From Longimicrobium sp. (GTDB lineage: Bacteria > Gemmatimonadota > Gemmatimonadetes > Longimicrobiales > Longimicrobiaceae), in assembly GCF_036388275.1 (NCBI RefSeq), contig NZ_DASVSF010000059.1:73928-137927 (forward strand): a stretch of DNA of 64,000 bases. The letters are read 5' to 3'. This document shows, piece by piece, positions 43,145 through 51,741 of this stretch. The notes beneath the pieces were generated by a model, which saw nothing but the letters and a program-made list of their open reading frames with translations, did not search any database and had not been told where the DNA came from. The translations under genes were made by a program, and so were the position numbers. Numbering within the stretch: position 1 is the stretch's first letter; the number at the start of each line of letters is the position of its first letter.

Positions 43145-44463
43145 TGGACAACGAGGAACATCCCCGGGCCGAGGACGCGGAATCCACGTCCGACGACGCC
43201 CCGGCGCCCGTCGAAGGCGGGGACGCGGAGACGGCCCGGGTCGAGGAAACCGAAGGGATCGGCGGACAGCCCGACGTGGCCCCGGCCGCGGAATCGGCAG
43301 CCTCGCCCCCGGCCGATGCACCGCCGCCCGAGCCGGAATCCCCGCCGCCGCCAGCCCCGGCCGCACCCGTCGCCGAGGCCGCTTCGGTGAACGTGCTGGA
43401 GGTGCGGTCGCTGGACTGGAATGCGGTGCGCGCGGCGGTCGCGAATCCGCCGTCCGGCGAGCGGGCGGAGCGCATCATCGCGGCGATGGAGGAGCGGCTG
43501 GCGGGGGGCGGGCCGCTGGGCACCGCTTTCGAAGAGTACGCCGCCGGGCCCGACGACCAGGCCATCCACATTGGCGACGACTGGCCGCTGGGCGAGGTGT
43601 GGTTCGTGGGCGACGTGCACGGCGATCTGCTGGCGCTGGAGGCCGCGCTTCAGCACGTGGACCGCAGCGGCGGCGGCGCGGACGCCCGCCTCGTCTTTCT
43701 CGGCGACCTGTTCGACGACGGCGGGCACGCGGCGGAGGTGGTGCTGCGCATCTTCGAGCTGATGCTGCAGGGGCCCATGCGCGTGGTGGTGCTCGCGGGC
43801 AACCACGACGAGGCGCTGTCGCACGGCGAGGGACGCTTCCAGTCGTCCGTGCTTCCATCGGACTTCACCGGCTGGCTGAACGAGCAGTGCGCCGCCGGGC
43901 ACCCGTGGGCCGAGCGGCTGGGCAAGCTGATCATCCGCTTCTTCCGCCGCGCGCCGCGGGCCCTGTTCTTTCCCGACGGGCTGCTGGTGGCGCACGCGGG
44001 CATTCCGCACACCGACCTTCATCCCGAGCTGGCGGAGAGCGGGAACTGGAACGATCCGCGGGTGCTGACGGACTTCGTGTGGCTGCGGGCGCACCCGCGC
44101 GCACGGAAGCGCATTCCCAACCGCACCACGCGCGGAAGCGAGTTCGGGCGCGAGGACTTCGCCGCCTTCTGCCAGCTCGCGACGAGGCTGGGCCGGCCCA
44201 TCGGCCGCATGCTGCGCGGGCACGACCACGTCGAGGAGCGCTTCGCCGTGTTCCCGGCCTGGGCCGCGCACCCCGTGCTGACCATCAACACCCTTTCGCA
44301 CCGCCTGCCGCGCGAGGTGTTCGGCCCGTACGAGCGGGTGCCCGTCGTCGCCCGCTGGGTGCGCGGCGAGCTGCCGGAGGTGCGGCGCCTGTTCATTCCG
44401 CCGGAGCTGGTGCGCGAGGTCTACCCCGAGCCGGTGGATGCCTCCACGGGGGAGGGCGGGTGA
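43144..44463 (+). CDS. PPP-family metallophosphoesterase
   Basis: A 439-residue phosphatase. Residues 1-80 are an acidic Pro/Ala/Glu-rich, disordered tail like that of the second gene. The catalytic domain (~150-420) has D157-x-H159-G (FVGDVHGD), GDLFDDGG, G-N220-H221-D222-E223, and H residues in VAHAGIPHTD and LRGHDHVEE, the full bimetallic site of serine/threonine protein phosphatases and diadenosine tetraphosphatases. It would reverse phosphorylation by the cassette kinase. The start overlaps the previous stop (TGATG), and its stop overlaps the next GTG start (GTGA). It replaces the PP2C phosphatase of TerY-P systems. Confidence 0.92.
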   Translation: MDNEEHPRAEDAESTSDDAPAPVEGGDAETARVEETEGIGGQPDVAPAAESAASPPADAPPPEPESPPPPAPAAPVAEAASVNVLEVRSLDWNAVRAAVANPPSGERAERIIAAMEERLAGGGPLGTAFEEYAAGPDDQAIHIGDDWPLGEVWFVGDVHGDLLALEAALQHVDRSGGGADARLVFLGDLFDDGGHAAEVVLRIFELMLQGPMRVVVLAGNHDEALSHGEGRFQSSVLPSDFTGWLNEQCAAGHPWAERLGKLIIRFFRRAPRALFFPDGLLVAHAGIPHTDLHPELAESGNWNDPRVLTDFVWLRAHPRARKRIPNRTTRGSEFGREDFAAFCQLATRLGRPIGRMLRGHDHVEERFAVFPAWAAHPVLTINTLSHRLPREVFGPYERVPVVARWVRGELPEVRRLFIPPELVREVYPEPVDASTGEGG

Positions 44464-45050
44464 CGCGCGTCATCGAGCGGTGTCCCAACTGCGGGGTGGA
44501 GCACGACGAGGCCGTGGGCGGGGAATGCGAGGTATGCGGCACTCCCCTGCGCTTCTGGTGCCGCGTGCACGGCAAGGAGATCGGCTTCCTGTCTTCCGCG
44601 GAGTGCCCCCGCTGCGTGGCGGAAGAGCAGGCCCGCCGCTCTCGACCGGTCTCCCCACGCGCTCCCGCGCCTGGCAGACGCGAGGCGCCGCGTGCGCCCG
44701 TCGAAGCGGCGCCGCGCCGCCCACGCAGGCCGCCGGTGGTGTTCGACGCACCCCCGCCGCCGTACGCCGGGCGCGATCCGCGCGTGGTGGCTGAGGACAT
44801 GCGGCCGTACGTGGAAGCGGGAGCGAACTTCGCGGTGCTGATGGTGCGCGCGCTGCTCGCCGTGCTGCGGCACGTGATCGGCTGGGGCGTGCTGGGCGGC
44901 ATCGCGGGCGGCGTGATCGGATTTCAGCAGGGCGGCGATCCCATCTGGTCGGCGATGTTCGGGGTGATGGTGGGCGGCGGCGCGGGACTGTTCTTCGGGG
45001 CGATCTCCGCGCTGCGCATCCTCTTCGGCGCGCGGCGGCGCGAGCATTAG
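44460..45050 (+). CDS. Zinc-ribbon membrane protein, last gene of phospho-signalling cassette
   Basis: A 196-residue protein with a GTG start overlapping the phosphatase stop. The N-terminal ~60 residues hold three CxxC pairs (CPNC, CEVC, CPRC) plus a lone Cys and His (FWCRVHG), likely two zinc sites. A Pro/Arg linker (~62-100) precedes two C-terminal membrane helices (about 127-151 and 157-185: LLAVLRHVIGWGVLGGIAGG; FGVMVGGGAGLFFGAISALR). It would anchor or tether the soluble partners to the membrane, or sense the membrane. The family is unknown. Confidence 0.8.
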   Translation: MTRVIERCPNCGVEHDEAVGGECEVCGTPLRFWCRVHGKEIGFLSSAECPRCVAEEQARRSRPVSPRAPAPGRREAPRAPVEAAPRRPRRPPVVFDAPPPPYAGRDPRVVAEDMRPYVEAGANFAVLMVRALLAVLRHVIGWGVLGGIAGGVIGFQQGGDPIWSAMFGVMVGGGAGLFFGAISALRILFGARRREH

Positions 45051-45124
45051 CGCGGCCGCGCCAGCCATGCGGGTGCGACAGAACGATCAACGGCCGAGCC
45101 TCGGCCCCTTTCCGGAGTTTTGAG

Positions 45125-45898
45125 ATGAGTACAGAGGGGAATGGGGCCGTACGACGGCTCAGCGAATTGAGCGCACCCGTCGCGGACGGACACGCCGACT
45201 CGCGCGGATGGGAGGTGCACACGGCCGACGGCACCCTGGCCGGCACGGTGGAAGACCTGCTCGTGGACCCGGGGTCGATGGCGGTTCACTTCATCCTGGT
45301 GCAGGTGGTGAAGGAGCTGGCGCCGAGTGAATCCATGCGGACGCTGCGCGTACCCATGGGCCACGCCGCCCTGGACGCCAAGGGCCGGCGCGTGAACCTG
45401 AAGACGCTCTCGCACTCGGACCTGGGGCTGCTTCCGGTGGATCGCGCCGGCGCCGTTGCTCCCGGCGCGGTCGGCCAGCCCGCCGCCCGGCCCGGTGGCG
45501 AGGATGTGCGCGTCGTGGTTTCGCACGAGGAGCTGGATGTCAACACGCGGTGGGTGGAGGCGGGGGAGGTGGGGATCACCAAGCGGGTCGAGACCGAGCA
45601 GGTGCGCAAGCTCGTTCCGCTGGAGCGCGAAGACGTATCCATCGAGCGCCGCCCCGTGCCGGCCGACATCACCGACTTCAGCCCGCGCACCGAGGGCGAC
45701 GTCACCTACATCCCCATCCTGGTGGAAGAGCTGGTGATCCAGAAGCGGCTGGTGGCTCACGAGGAGCTGGTGATCCGCAAGACGCGGGTGACCGAGGAGC
45801 AGGTGGTGGAGGAGGAGCTTCGCCGCGAAGTGCCCGTCATCCGCGGCCCGGATGGCACGGTGGACGGGGGCGCGGAAGCCGGCCGGGGGAAGGGCTGA
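45125..45898 (+). CDS. PRC-barrel and DUF2382 protein
   Basis: A 257-residue protein. Residues ~28-105 form a PRC-barrel domain (GWEVHTADGTLAGTVEDLLVDPGSMAVHFILVQV). The C-terminal half is a DUF2382 (YsnF/AvaK-type) domain with its double 'VEAGEVGITKRVETEQ...VPLEREDVSIERRP' and 'EELVIQKRLVAHEELVIRKTRV' repeats. DUF2382 proteins are associated with general stress in other bacteria; the molecular role is unknown. A GGAG ribosome-binding site is upstream. It forms a pair with the next gene. Confidence 0.85.
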   Translation: MSTEGNGAVRRLSELSAPVADGHADSRGWEVHTADGTLAGTVEDLLVDPGSMAVHFILVQVVKELAPSESMRTLRVPMGHAALDAKGRRVNLKTLSHSDLGLLPVDRAGAVAPGAVGQPAARPGGEDVRVVVSHEELDVNTRWVEAGEVGITKRVETEQVRKLVPLEREDVSIERRPVPADITDFSPRTEGDVTYIPILVEELVIQKRLVAHEELVIRKTRVTEEQVVEEELRREVPVIRGPDGTVDGGAEAGRGKG

Positions 45899-45990
45899 TA
45901 CACGTCTGATACCCCTCGTTGAGGTACGGGAGTTGCTAAGTCCCCCGCCCACGAGGTGGGGTTGGGAACCAGACAACAGGGAGTACGAGC

Positions 45991-46518
45991 ATGCTGGAAA
46001 ACCTGGGCGGAAGCCACAACCGGAACGACCGCGATCTGGGCGCTCACGACCGCGACGCGCTGGTCCGCGAGCGCATGCAGGCGCAGGGGATCACCGAGGA
46101 AGAGGCGACTCGCATCGTCCTGTCCGAGGAGCAGCTGGCCGTCGGCAAGCGCGAGGTGCAGACGGGCGAGGTGGGCATCCACAAGCGCGTGGAGACCGAG
46201 CACGCGCACGCCGACGTGGCCCTGCGCCACGAGGAAGTCGACATCGAGCGCCGGCCCATTGCGGGCGGCTACTCGGCGGCTGGCGCGACGGGCGCCACCA
46301 TCGGCGGCGACGAGGAGATCCGGGTGCAGCTGCACGCCGAGGAAGCCGTCGTCGAGAAGCGCGTGGTGCCCACCGAGGAAATCCTGGTGCGCAAGCGCGA
46401 GGTGGTGGAGAACGAGTCCATCGACACGGAGCTCCGCCGCGAGCACGCCGAGGTGGACCGCACCAACGTCTCCACGGACCACGGCGTCCGCGACGACCGC
46501 CTGGACGGCCGGATGTAA
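45991..46518 (+). CDS. DUF2382 stress-type protein
   Basis: A 175-residue, highly charged DUF2382 protein. It has the family repeat 'VGKREVQTGEVGIHKRVETEHAHADVALRHEEVDIERRP' and 'RVQLHAEEAVVEKRVVPTEEILVRKREVVENESIDTELRREHAEVD', which partly mirrors the C-terminal half of the preceding gene and so may be a duplicate. It has no signal peptide or helix. GGGAG lies eight bases before the ATG. A strong hairpin ends the unit at 46559. Confidence 0.85.
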   Translation: MLENLGGSHNRNDRDLGAHDRDALVRERMQAQGITEEEATRIVLSEEQLAVGKREVQTGEVGIHKRVETEHAHADVALRHEEVDIERRPIAGGYSAAGATGATIGGDEEIRVQLHAEEAVVEKRVVPTEEILVRKREVVENESIDTELRREHAEVDRTNVSTDHGVRDDRLDGRM

Positions 46519-46558
46519 GCTGGCAGGTTCCCGGTAACGGGAAACTCGGCGGGATGAT

Positions 46559-46599
46559 GACGGAGGCTGTGCGGGCATGCTGCCCGCGGAGCCTCCGTC
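46559..46599 (+). terminator. Hairpin terminator after DUF2382 gene
   Basis: A 10-base outer stem (GACGGAGGCT / AGCCTCCGTC) and an inner stem (GCGGGCA / TGCCCGC) are followed by CTTTCG, 40 bases after the stop codon. Confidence 0.7.
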
Positions 46600-47612
46600 C
46601 TTTCGTGGGGGCCCCTCCCCCGGCCCCTCCCCGCACAAACTACGTGCGGAGAGGGGGGAACTTTAGTTGCGGGTTGCCGGGTCCCCGTGCATGCCTCGGC
46701 CGCCCCCCATCCCCAGCCCTTCCCCCGCAAACTGCGCGGGGGAAGGGAGCCAGTCCGGTGCGCGCTGACTCGTGCCGTGCCACGCGGGCCGCCCTCACGA
46801 GCTGTGGGGTATTTCGACCGGCTCCTGCGCATGCCTCGGCCGCCCCCCATCCCCAGCCCTTCCCCCGCAAACTGCGCGGGGGAAGGGAGCCAGTCCGGGT
46901 GCGTCACCCCGTTTTGGTGCGACACCCAGCCCTGTCATCCTGAGGCCCAGGCGCGCCAAACCTGCCCGTAGCACATTCGTCGCGGGCCGAAGGATCTAGC
47001 CCGGCGCCACTTCTCACTCTGGACGCGACAGCGCCACGGATGCCGGAATCGCCTCGCTCCGCGGCGGCGTGGCGCGTGAAGGCTGGCGAAGCTCGGTGCG
47101 CTTCGGTAACTCCGGCGCATTCCCCGGGCTGCCCTCTCCCCCGGCCCCTCTCCCGCAAGCGGGAGAGGGGAGAATTCGACTGCGCTTCGGCTGACCTGGG
47201 GCGCTCGACTCTGGTGTGTATACCCTCTCCCGCTTGCGGGAGAGGGTGGCACGCGTGTCAGCGCGGCCGGGTGAGGGCCCCACGGCAGCCGAGGCCCAGG
47301 CATGGGTGACCGCTGCCGCGCTCATACTTGTACGGTTCCGCCGCTAGATCCTTCGGCCCGCGTACGATGGAGTACGGGTGGGTTCGGTGCGCCTGGGCCC
47401 CAGGATGACAGGTTGTTGCGCGGTAAGGACTTGCATGCACCTTGCCGCGTGCCGGCGCGGCCGTTGAAAAGCAGTCCGCGAAGGCGGACTTCGGGCCGTC
47501 GTTGCCGCGAATTCATTCGCCCCAGCAGAGCCGAGGGCCTCAGCAAAGCCGAGGTGCCCCAGCAGAGCCTAGGCCCAGCGGAGCCGAGGGCCCCACCGGA
47601 GCCGAGGCCGCG
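46600..47612. repeat. Kilobase-scale intergenic repeat block
   Basis: No gene is visible. A 69-base direct repeat occurs at 46690-46758 and 46830-46898, 140 bases apart (CATGCCTCGGCCGCC ... GGGAGCCAGTCCGG). The CTCTCCCGC-x-GCGGGAGAG hairpin occurs at about 47142-47171 and 47224-47247. A reverse copy of the second module lies at about 46930-47010 and a forward copy at 47300-47420. A forward copy of the first module (GTCCGCGAAGGCGGACTTCG ... GCGAATTCATTCGCCC) begins at 47467. A short GAGCCGAGG tandem follows before the cphA stop. These frames encode repeat artefacts only. Confidence 0.8.
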
Positions 47613-50279
47613 TCACTCGGCGGCTGCCTGGACCGTGGCTTCGGTCGCGCCTCCAGCCACCCCCTGCACCTGCGCCAGCACGTCGAGGAAGTCGTCGGCC
47701 AGGATCACCAGCAGGTCGTCCTGCTGCATCAGCTCCAGCGCGCGCGCCACCGCTTCGGGCTCAGGGTACACGGCCTCGATGCTTTCCGCGGCCAGGCCGC
47801 CGGCCTGCAGCCCTTCGCCGATCAGCCGGGCCACGTCGCCGGCCGGCCGGCCGCGCCGGTAGTTCTCGTGCTCCTTTACCACCACGTAGTCCAGCACGGA
47901 GCAGATCTCCCCCAGCTCGCGCAGGTCCTCGTCGCGCCGGTCGCCGGGCATGGTGATCACCCCGATCCGCCGCGCCGCCGGCATCCGCCCCACGAACTCC
48001 ATCAGCCCACGCACCGCGGCGGGATTGTGCGCGTAGTCCACGATCACCGTGCCGCGTGCCGTTTGCAGCACGTTCATCCGCCCCGGCGTGGCCGTTCCCG
48101 AGGGCACGAAGGTGCGGAGCCCCTCGGCGATCGTTTCCACCGGCACCTCCTGCAGGTACGCCGCCGCGATGGCCGCCATCAGGTTGTGAAGCTGAAAGCG
48201 GGCGGCGCCGCCCATCGCCAGCGGCACGTCGTCCACGGCGATCACGGGAACGCGCGCGCCGCCCCGGGCGCCGCGGATCACGATCCACTCGCGGCCGCCC
48301 TCGTCTTCCACCATCACCGCCATGTGGCCGAACGCCAGGTGCTCGGCGAGCGCCGGGTTGTCGGCCTTGCCCAGCACCGAGGTGTACACCACCCCGCCCG
48401 GCGTCCGCTCCGCCATCCCCACCACCAGGGGGTCGTCCGCGTTCAGCACCGCGAACCCGTCTTCCTTCACCACAGAAGGGATCACGGCCTTCACCTCCGC
48501 CAGGTCTTCGACGGTGTGGATGCCGCGCAGCCCCAGGTGGTCGGCCGTGACGTTCAGCACGATGCCTACGTCGCACTCGTCGAAGCCCAGCCCCGAGCGC
48601 AGGATGCCGCCGCGCGCCGTTTCGATCACCGCCACGTCCACCTTGGGGTTGGCCAGCACCACGCCCGCCGCGAAGGGCCCCGTGAAGTCGCCCTCCATCT
48701 GCAGGTGCTCCTGGTAGTAGATGCCATCCGTCGTGGTGAAGCCCACGCGCACCCCCGTCTGCCGGAAGATGTGGGCGATCAGCCGCGTGGTCGTCGTCTT
48801 TCCGTTGGTGCCGGTGATGGCGATGACGGGAATCGTGGAGGGCGCCCCTGGCGGGTAGAGCATGTCCAGGATGGCGCCGGGCACGTCGCGCGGCGTTCCC
48901 ACGTCCGGATCGGTGTGCATCCGCAGCCCGGGAGAGGCGTTCACCTCCAGGATCGTCGCGCCGTTCTCGTCGAAGGGAACCCCGATGTCGTCCGTCAGCA
49001 CGTCGATCCCGGCGATGTCCAGCCCGACGGCGGCGACTGCCAGCTCGCAGAGCAAGGCGTTGCGGGGATGGATCTCGTCCGTGCGGTCCACGGACGTTCC
49101 ACCCGTGGAGATGTTGGCCGTGGGGCGCAGGAACACCGTCTCTCCGGCGGCGGGAACGGTGTCCATCGTCCGTCCCTCGCGCGCCAGGAACTCCGCCGTC
49201 TGCTCGTCCAGGGGAATGCGGACCAGCGTGGGATTGGGATGAAGCGGGTCGCGCTTGGGATCCTGGTTCACCTCTTCCGCCAGCTCAGGCACTGTCCGGC
49301 GCCCATCTCCCACGACGTGCGCGGGAACGCGCTCCGACACGCCGACCACCCTGCCGTCGACGACGATGACGCGGTGGTCGCGCCCGTGGGCAAAGCGCTC
49401 CACGACCACCTTGGGATGCTCCGCCAGGGCGATGGGCCACGCTGCGCGCACCTCGTCGTCACTGTCCAGCCGGCCGGAGATGCCGCGCCCGTCGTTGGCG
49501 TCCAGCGGCTTCAGGAGCACGGGAAACCCGATGCGATGGGCGATCTCCAGCGCCTCCTTGGCCGTTTCGGCCACGCCGCCCTCGGGAACGGGAAGGCCGT
49601 TGCGGGCCAGGATGCGCTTGGTGCGGTCCTTGTCCGAGGTCATGTCCGTGGCGATGACGCTGGTGAAGTCCGTCATCGCGCCGTCCATCCGCCGCAGGTT
49701 GCGCCCCAGCCCCAGCTGGAAAACGGGGTCACCCGCGAAGCGCCGCACGGGAATGCCGCGGCGCTTGGCCTCCTTGATCAGCACCAGCGAAGTCGCCCGC
49801 GGCCGCGCGTCGTGGAACACCTCGCGCAGGGCGATCACGGCGGCCTCCAGGCCCAGCTCGTCCCCGCGCAGTGCGCGCAGCAGCAGCGTTTCGGCCGTGT
49901 ACAGGCTTTCGACGCCCACCTCGGCCTCGGCGTAGCCCACCGCCAGCTGCGGCGGCTCGCCGGCCGTGCCGGGAATCACGCGGTTGAACATCGTGGGCGC
50001 GCCCGCCAGCAGCTGCAGCGCCACCGCCACGCGACCGACCAGCTGCGCCCACGCGGCCTCCTCGCGCCCGATGCCGAACGCCGCCGCGTCGGGCGAAAGC
50101 CCGGGGAGCGCCGCGGCCAGCTGCTCCATCAACCCGGGAAGCGCCTCGGGGGGCCGCGCCGCCAGCGACGGCGCGATCCACACCTCGCAGGCGGCCACGG
50201 GGTGGGTGGCCCAGATGCTGGGCCCGCGCAGCGCCCGCACCGAGCGCAGGCGGATGGGGTCTTCGCTTCCCGTCTCCAT
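47613..50279 (-). CDS. cphA: Cyanophycin synthetase
   Basis: An 888-residue cyanophycin synthetase, which polymerises aspartate and arginine into the storage polymer cyanophycin using ATP. The N-terminal domain is followed by an ATP-grasp domain (~220-480; GFPVLLKPLDANDGRGIS, DHRVIVVDGRVVGVSERVP, ILEVNASPGLRMH) and a Mur-ligase-like domain (~485-880) with the P-loop GTNGKTTTT, AVIETARGGILRSGLGF and VDYAHNPAAVRGL. Length and domain order match the family. The start is METGSEDP at 50279; a further 63 in-frame codons upstream look non-coding. Cyanophycinase is not in this window, so degradation must be encoded elsewhere. Confidence 0.95.
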   Translation of the reverse strand: METGSEDPIRLRSVRALRGPSIWATHPVAACEVWIAPSLAARPPEALPGLMEQLAAALPGLSPDAAAFGIGREEAAWAQLVGRVAVALQLLAGAPTMFNRVIPGTAGEPPQLAVGYAEAEVGVESLYTAETLLLRALRGDELGLEAAVIALREVFHDARPRATSLVLIKEAKRRGIPVRRFAGDPVFQLGLGRNLRRMDGAMTDFTSVIATDMTSDKDRTKRILARNGLPVPEGGVAETAKEALEIAHRIGFPVLLKPLDANDGRGISGRLDSDDEVRAAWPIALAEHPKVVVERFAHGRDHRVIVVDGRVVGVSERVPAHVVGDGRRTVPELAEEVNQDPKRDPLHPNPTLVRIPLDEQTAEFLAREGRTMDTVPAAGETVFLRPTANISTGGTSVDRTDEIHPRNALLCELAVAAVGLDIAGIDVLTDDIGVPFDENGATILEVNASPGLRMHTDPDVGTPRDVPGAILDMLYPPGAPSTIPVIAITGTNGKTTTTRLIAHIFRQTGVRVGFTTTDGIYYQEHLQMEGDFTGPFAAGVVLANPKVDVAVIETARGGILRSGLGFDECDVGIVLNVTADHLGLRGIHTVEDLAEVKAVIPSVVKEDGFAVLNADDPLVVGMAERTPGGVVYTSVLGKADNPALAEHLAFGHMAVMVEDEGGREWIVIRGARGGARVPVIAVDDVPLAMGGAARFQLHNLMAAIAAAYLQEVPVETIAEGLRTFVPSGTATPGRMNVLQTARGTVIVDYAHNPAAVRGLMEFVGRMPAARRIGVITMPGDRRDEDLRELGEICSVLDYVVVKEHENYRRGRPAGDVARLIGEGLQAGGLAAESIEAVYPEPEAVARALELMQQDDLLVILADDFLDVLAQVQGVAGGATEATVQAAAE

Positions 50280-50619
50280 CGCTTCGTCCGTCAAGCGTGC
50301 TCTCCCTTGGTGGAACTCTCGCCGGCCTCGGTGCCGCCCTCTGGCGCCGCGGCGGGGCGGGGCGCGCAGTCGATCCGGCGCGCGTAGGTGTGCGGTTCGC
50401 GCGGCGACGCCGCGGCGGGCGGTTCGCCCGGGGTCCGGTCCTGCTTTGCTGGGGTCATGAACCTGCACATGAAAGGGGAACGCGGCCCTCCGAAGACCGG
50501 CGGCGCGTCCTCCTGGACCGGAGGGCGCGCGAGCCGTGCCGCGGGGCCGCGTTCTGCAAATTCCTGCCCGCGTGGCGAACCACCGTCACACGTCCGAAAA
50601 ACGGGCGAGTCCCGCCGCG
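50280..50619. other. Intergenic region upstream of cphA
   Basis: No gene is supported. Frames on both strands have random GC-rich composition. It must hold the cphA promoter on the minus strand, but I see no clear -35/-10 pair. Confidence 0.5.
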
Positions 50620-51523
50620 CTAGCGCCGGCCGAGCCGCTGCAACAGCCAGGCGATTCGCTCGTCGCGCGCGGCGGACGACTTCAGGTAGTGGTCGCCATC
50701 GTACCACCGCACCTCCTTCGGATCCCCAGCGGCGGCGGCATACCGAAGGAACGTGGCCTCGGCGAAGTACTGTTCCTGCCGGGGGAACTGGAACAGCACC
50801 GGGCGCGACGCCGCTCGCCCGACGTGGTTCACGGGATCGATGGGCGCCATCTCCCGCGCGTACCGGTCGCGCGCCTCTCCCGTGAGCTCCGGGTTGTTGA
50901 CGATGGCGATGTCGGTGAAGCTGGACGGCCCCGCGATCAGCACGGATGCCCGGATGCGCGGCTCCGCCCCCACCAGCGCCCCGCCGAACGTGGCCCCGAA
51001 GCTGTGCCCCACGTACCCGATCCGCGCCGCGTCCACCTCGGGCCGGGCGGCGAGCACGTCCACCGCGCGGCGCAGCCCGATCACCACGCCTGTGTAGCGT
51101 TCCAGGTCCGCCGCCCCGTCCCTGAACAGCGGCAGCCAGAAGGCTTCCCTGGACCACGGCGCATCCAGCACCAGGGAGGCGACGCCGCGGCGCCCCATCT
51201 CCACGGCCTCGTCCAGGTACGTGGTGCGGCTGCCCGGCGCCGGGTGCGTGTAGATCACCCCCGGGGCGCGGCCTCCCGTTCCGGGAATCACCAGGTACGC
51301 GCGGACCGGCTCGCCATCGGGGCGGCATATTCCACGTCGTGGATGGAGACGCCGTCGCGCGTCTCGGTGCCGGCAATTCGCACGGACGGCGCCTGGCGGC
51401 CATCGTAATCGAAGGAGCCGCGCGTCACGGCTGCGGGTCCGCGGGTCGCCTGCCGCAGGCGCCCAGCAGCAGCGGGAGCAGCGCCAGCCCGCGCATCATC
51501 ATCCGTCGGGCATAGACATTCAT
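50620..51523 (-). pseudogene. Alpha/beta hydrolase lipoprotein interrupted by two frameshifts
   Basis: The intact body (50620-51291) is a dienelactone-hydrolase-like alpha/beta hydrolase with nucleophile motif G-H-S-F-G (VGHSFGATFGG) and a C-terminal H in DGDHYLKSS. Above it the reading continues in other frames. A lipoprotein signal (ALLPLLLGACGRRPADPQP) runs from ATG 51523 to a TGA at 51425. A linking segment (VTRGSFDYDGRQAPSVRI...VEYAAP) follows from 51428 in a second frame. A one-base shift near 51318-51326, in a run of C/G, then joins 'DGEPVRAYLVIPGTGG'. It is either a recent pseudogene or carries two sequencing errors. If corrected, it is a ~300-residue lipoprotein hydrolase. Confidence 0.7.
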
Positions 51524-51741
51524 TCGGGCTCCCGGATCGGGGGTGCCAGGCACGGCTTCGTGCTCCCGATGAACACGAGCCCAGGATATCGATGATGCCG
51601 ATACGCGCGTACGTTACGCCCGGACGGCACGATGCGCACCTGGAAATCAGGCCCTCGGGTCGACGGTCGGGGTCGGCCCCGGCGGCACCGACCGTGCACT
51701 GTGCTCACCTCGAATGGTGCAACGAACCCTGGATCGGGAGC

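Noticed and set aside
50291..51403. Minus-strand frame of 370 codons overlapping the hydrolase
   Set aside because: It is out of frame with the GHSFG-containing hydrolase body and has Arg/Pro-rich, non-conserved composition.
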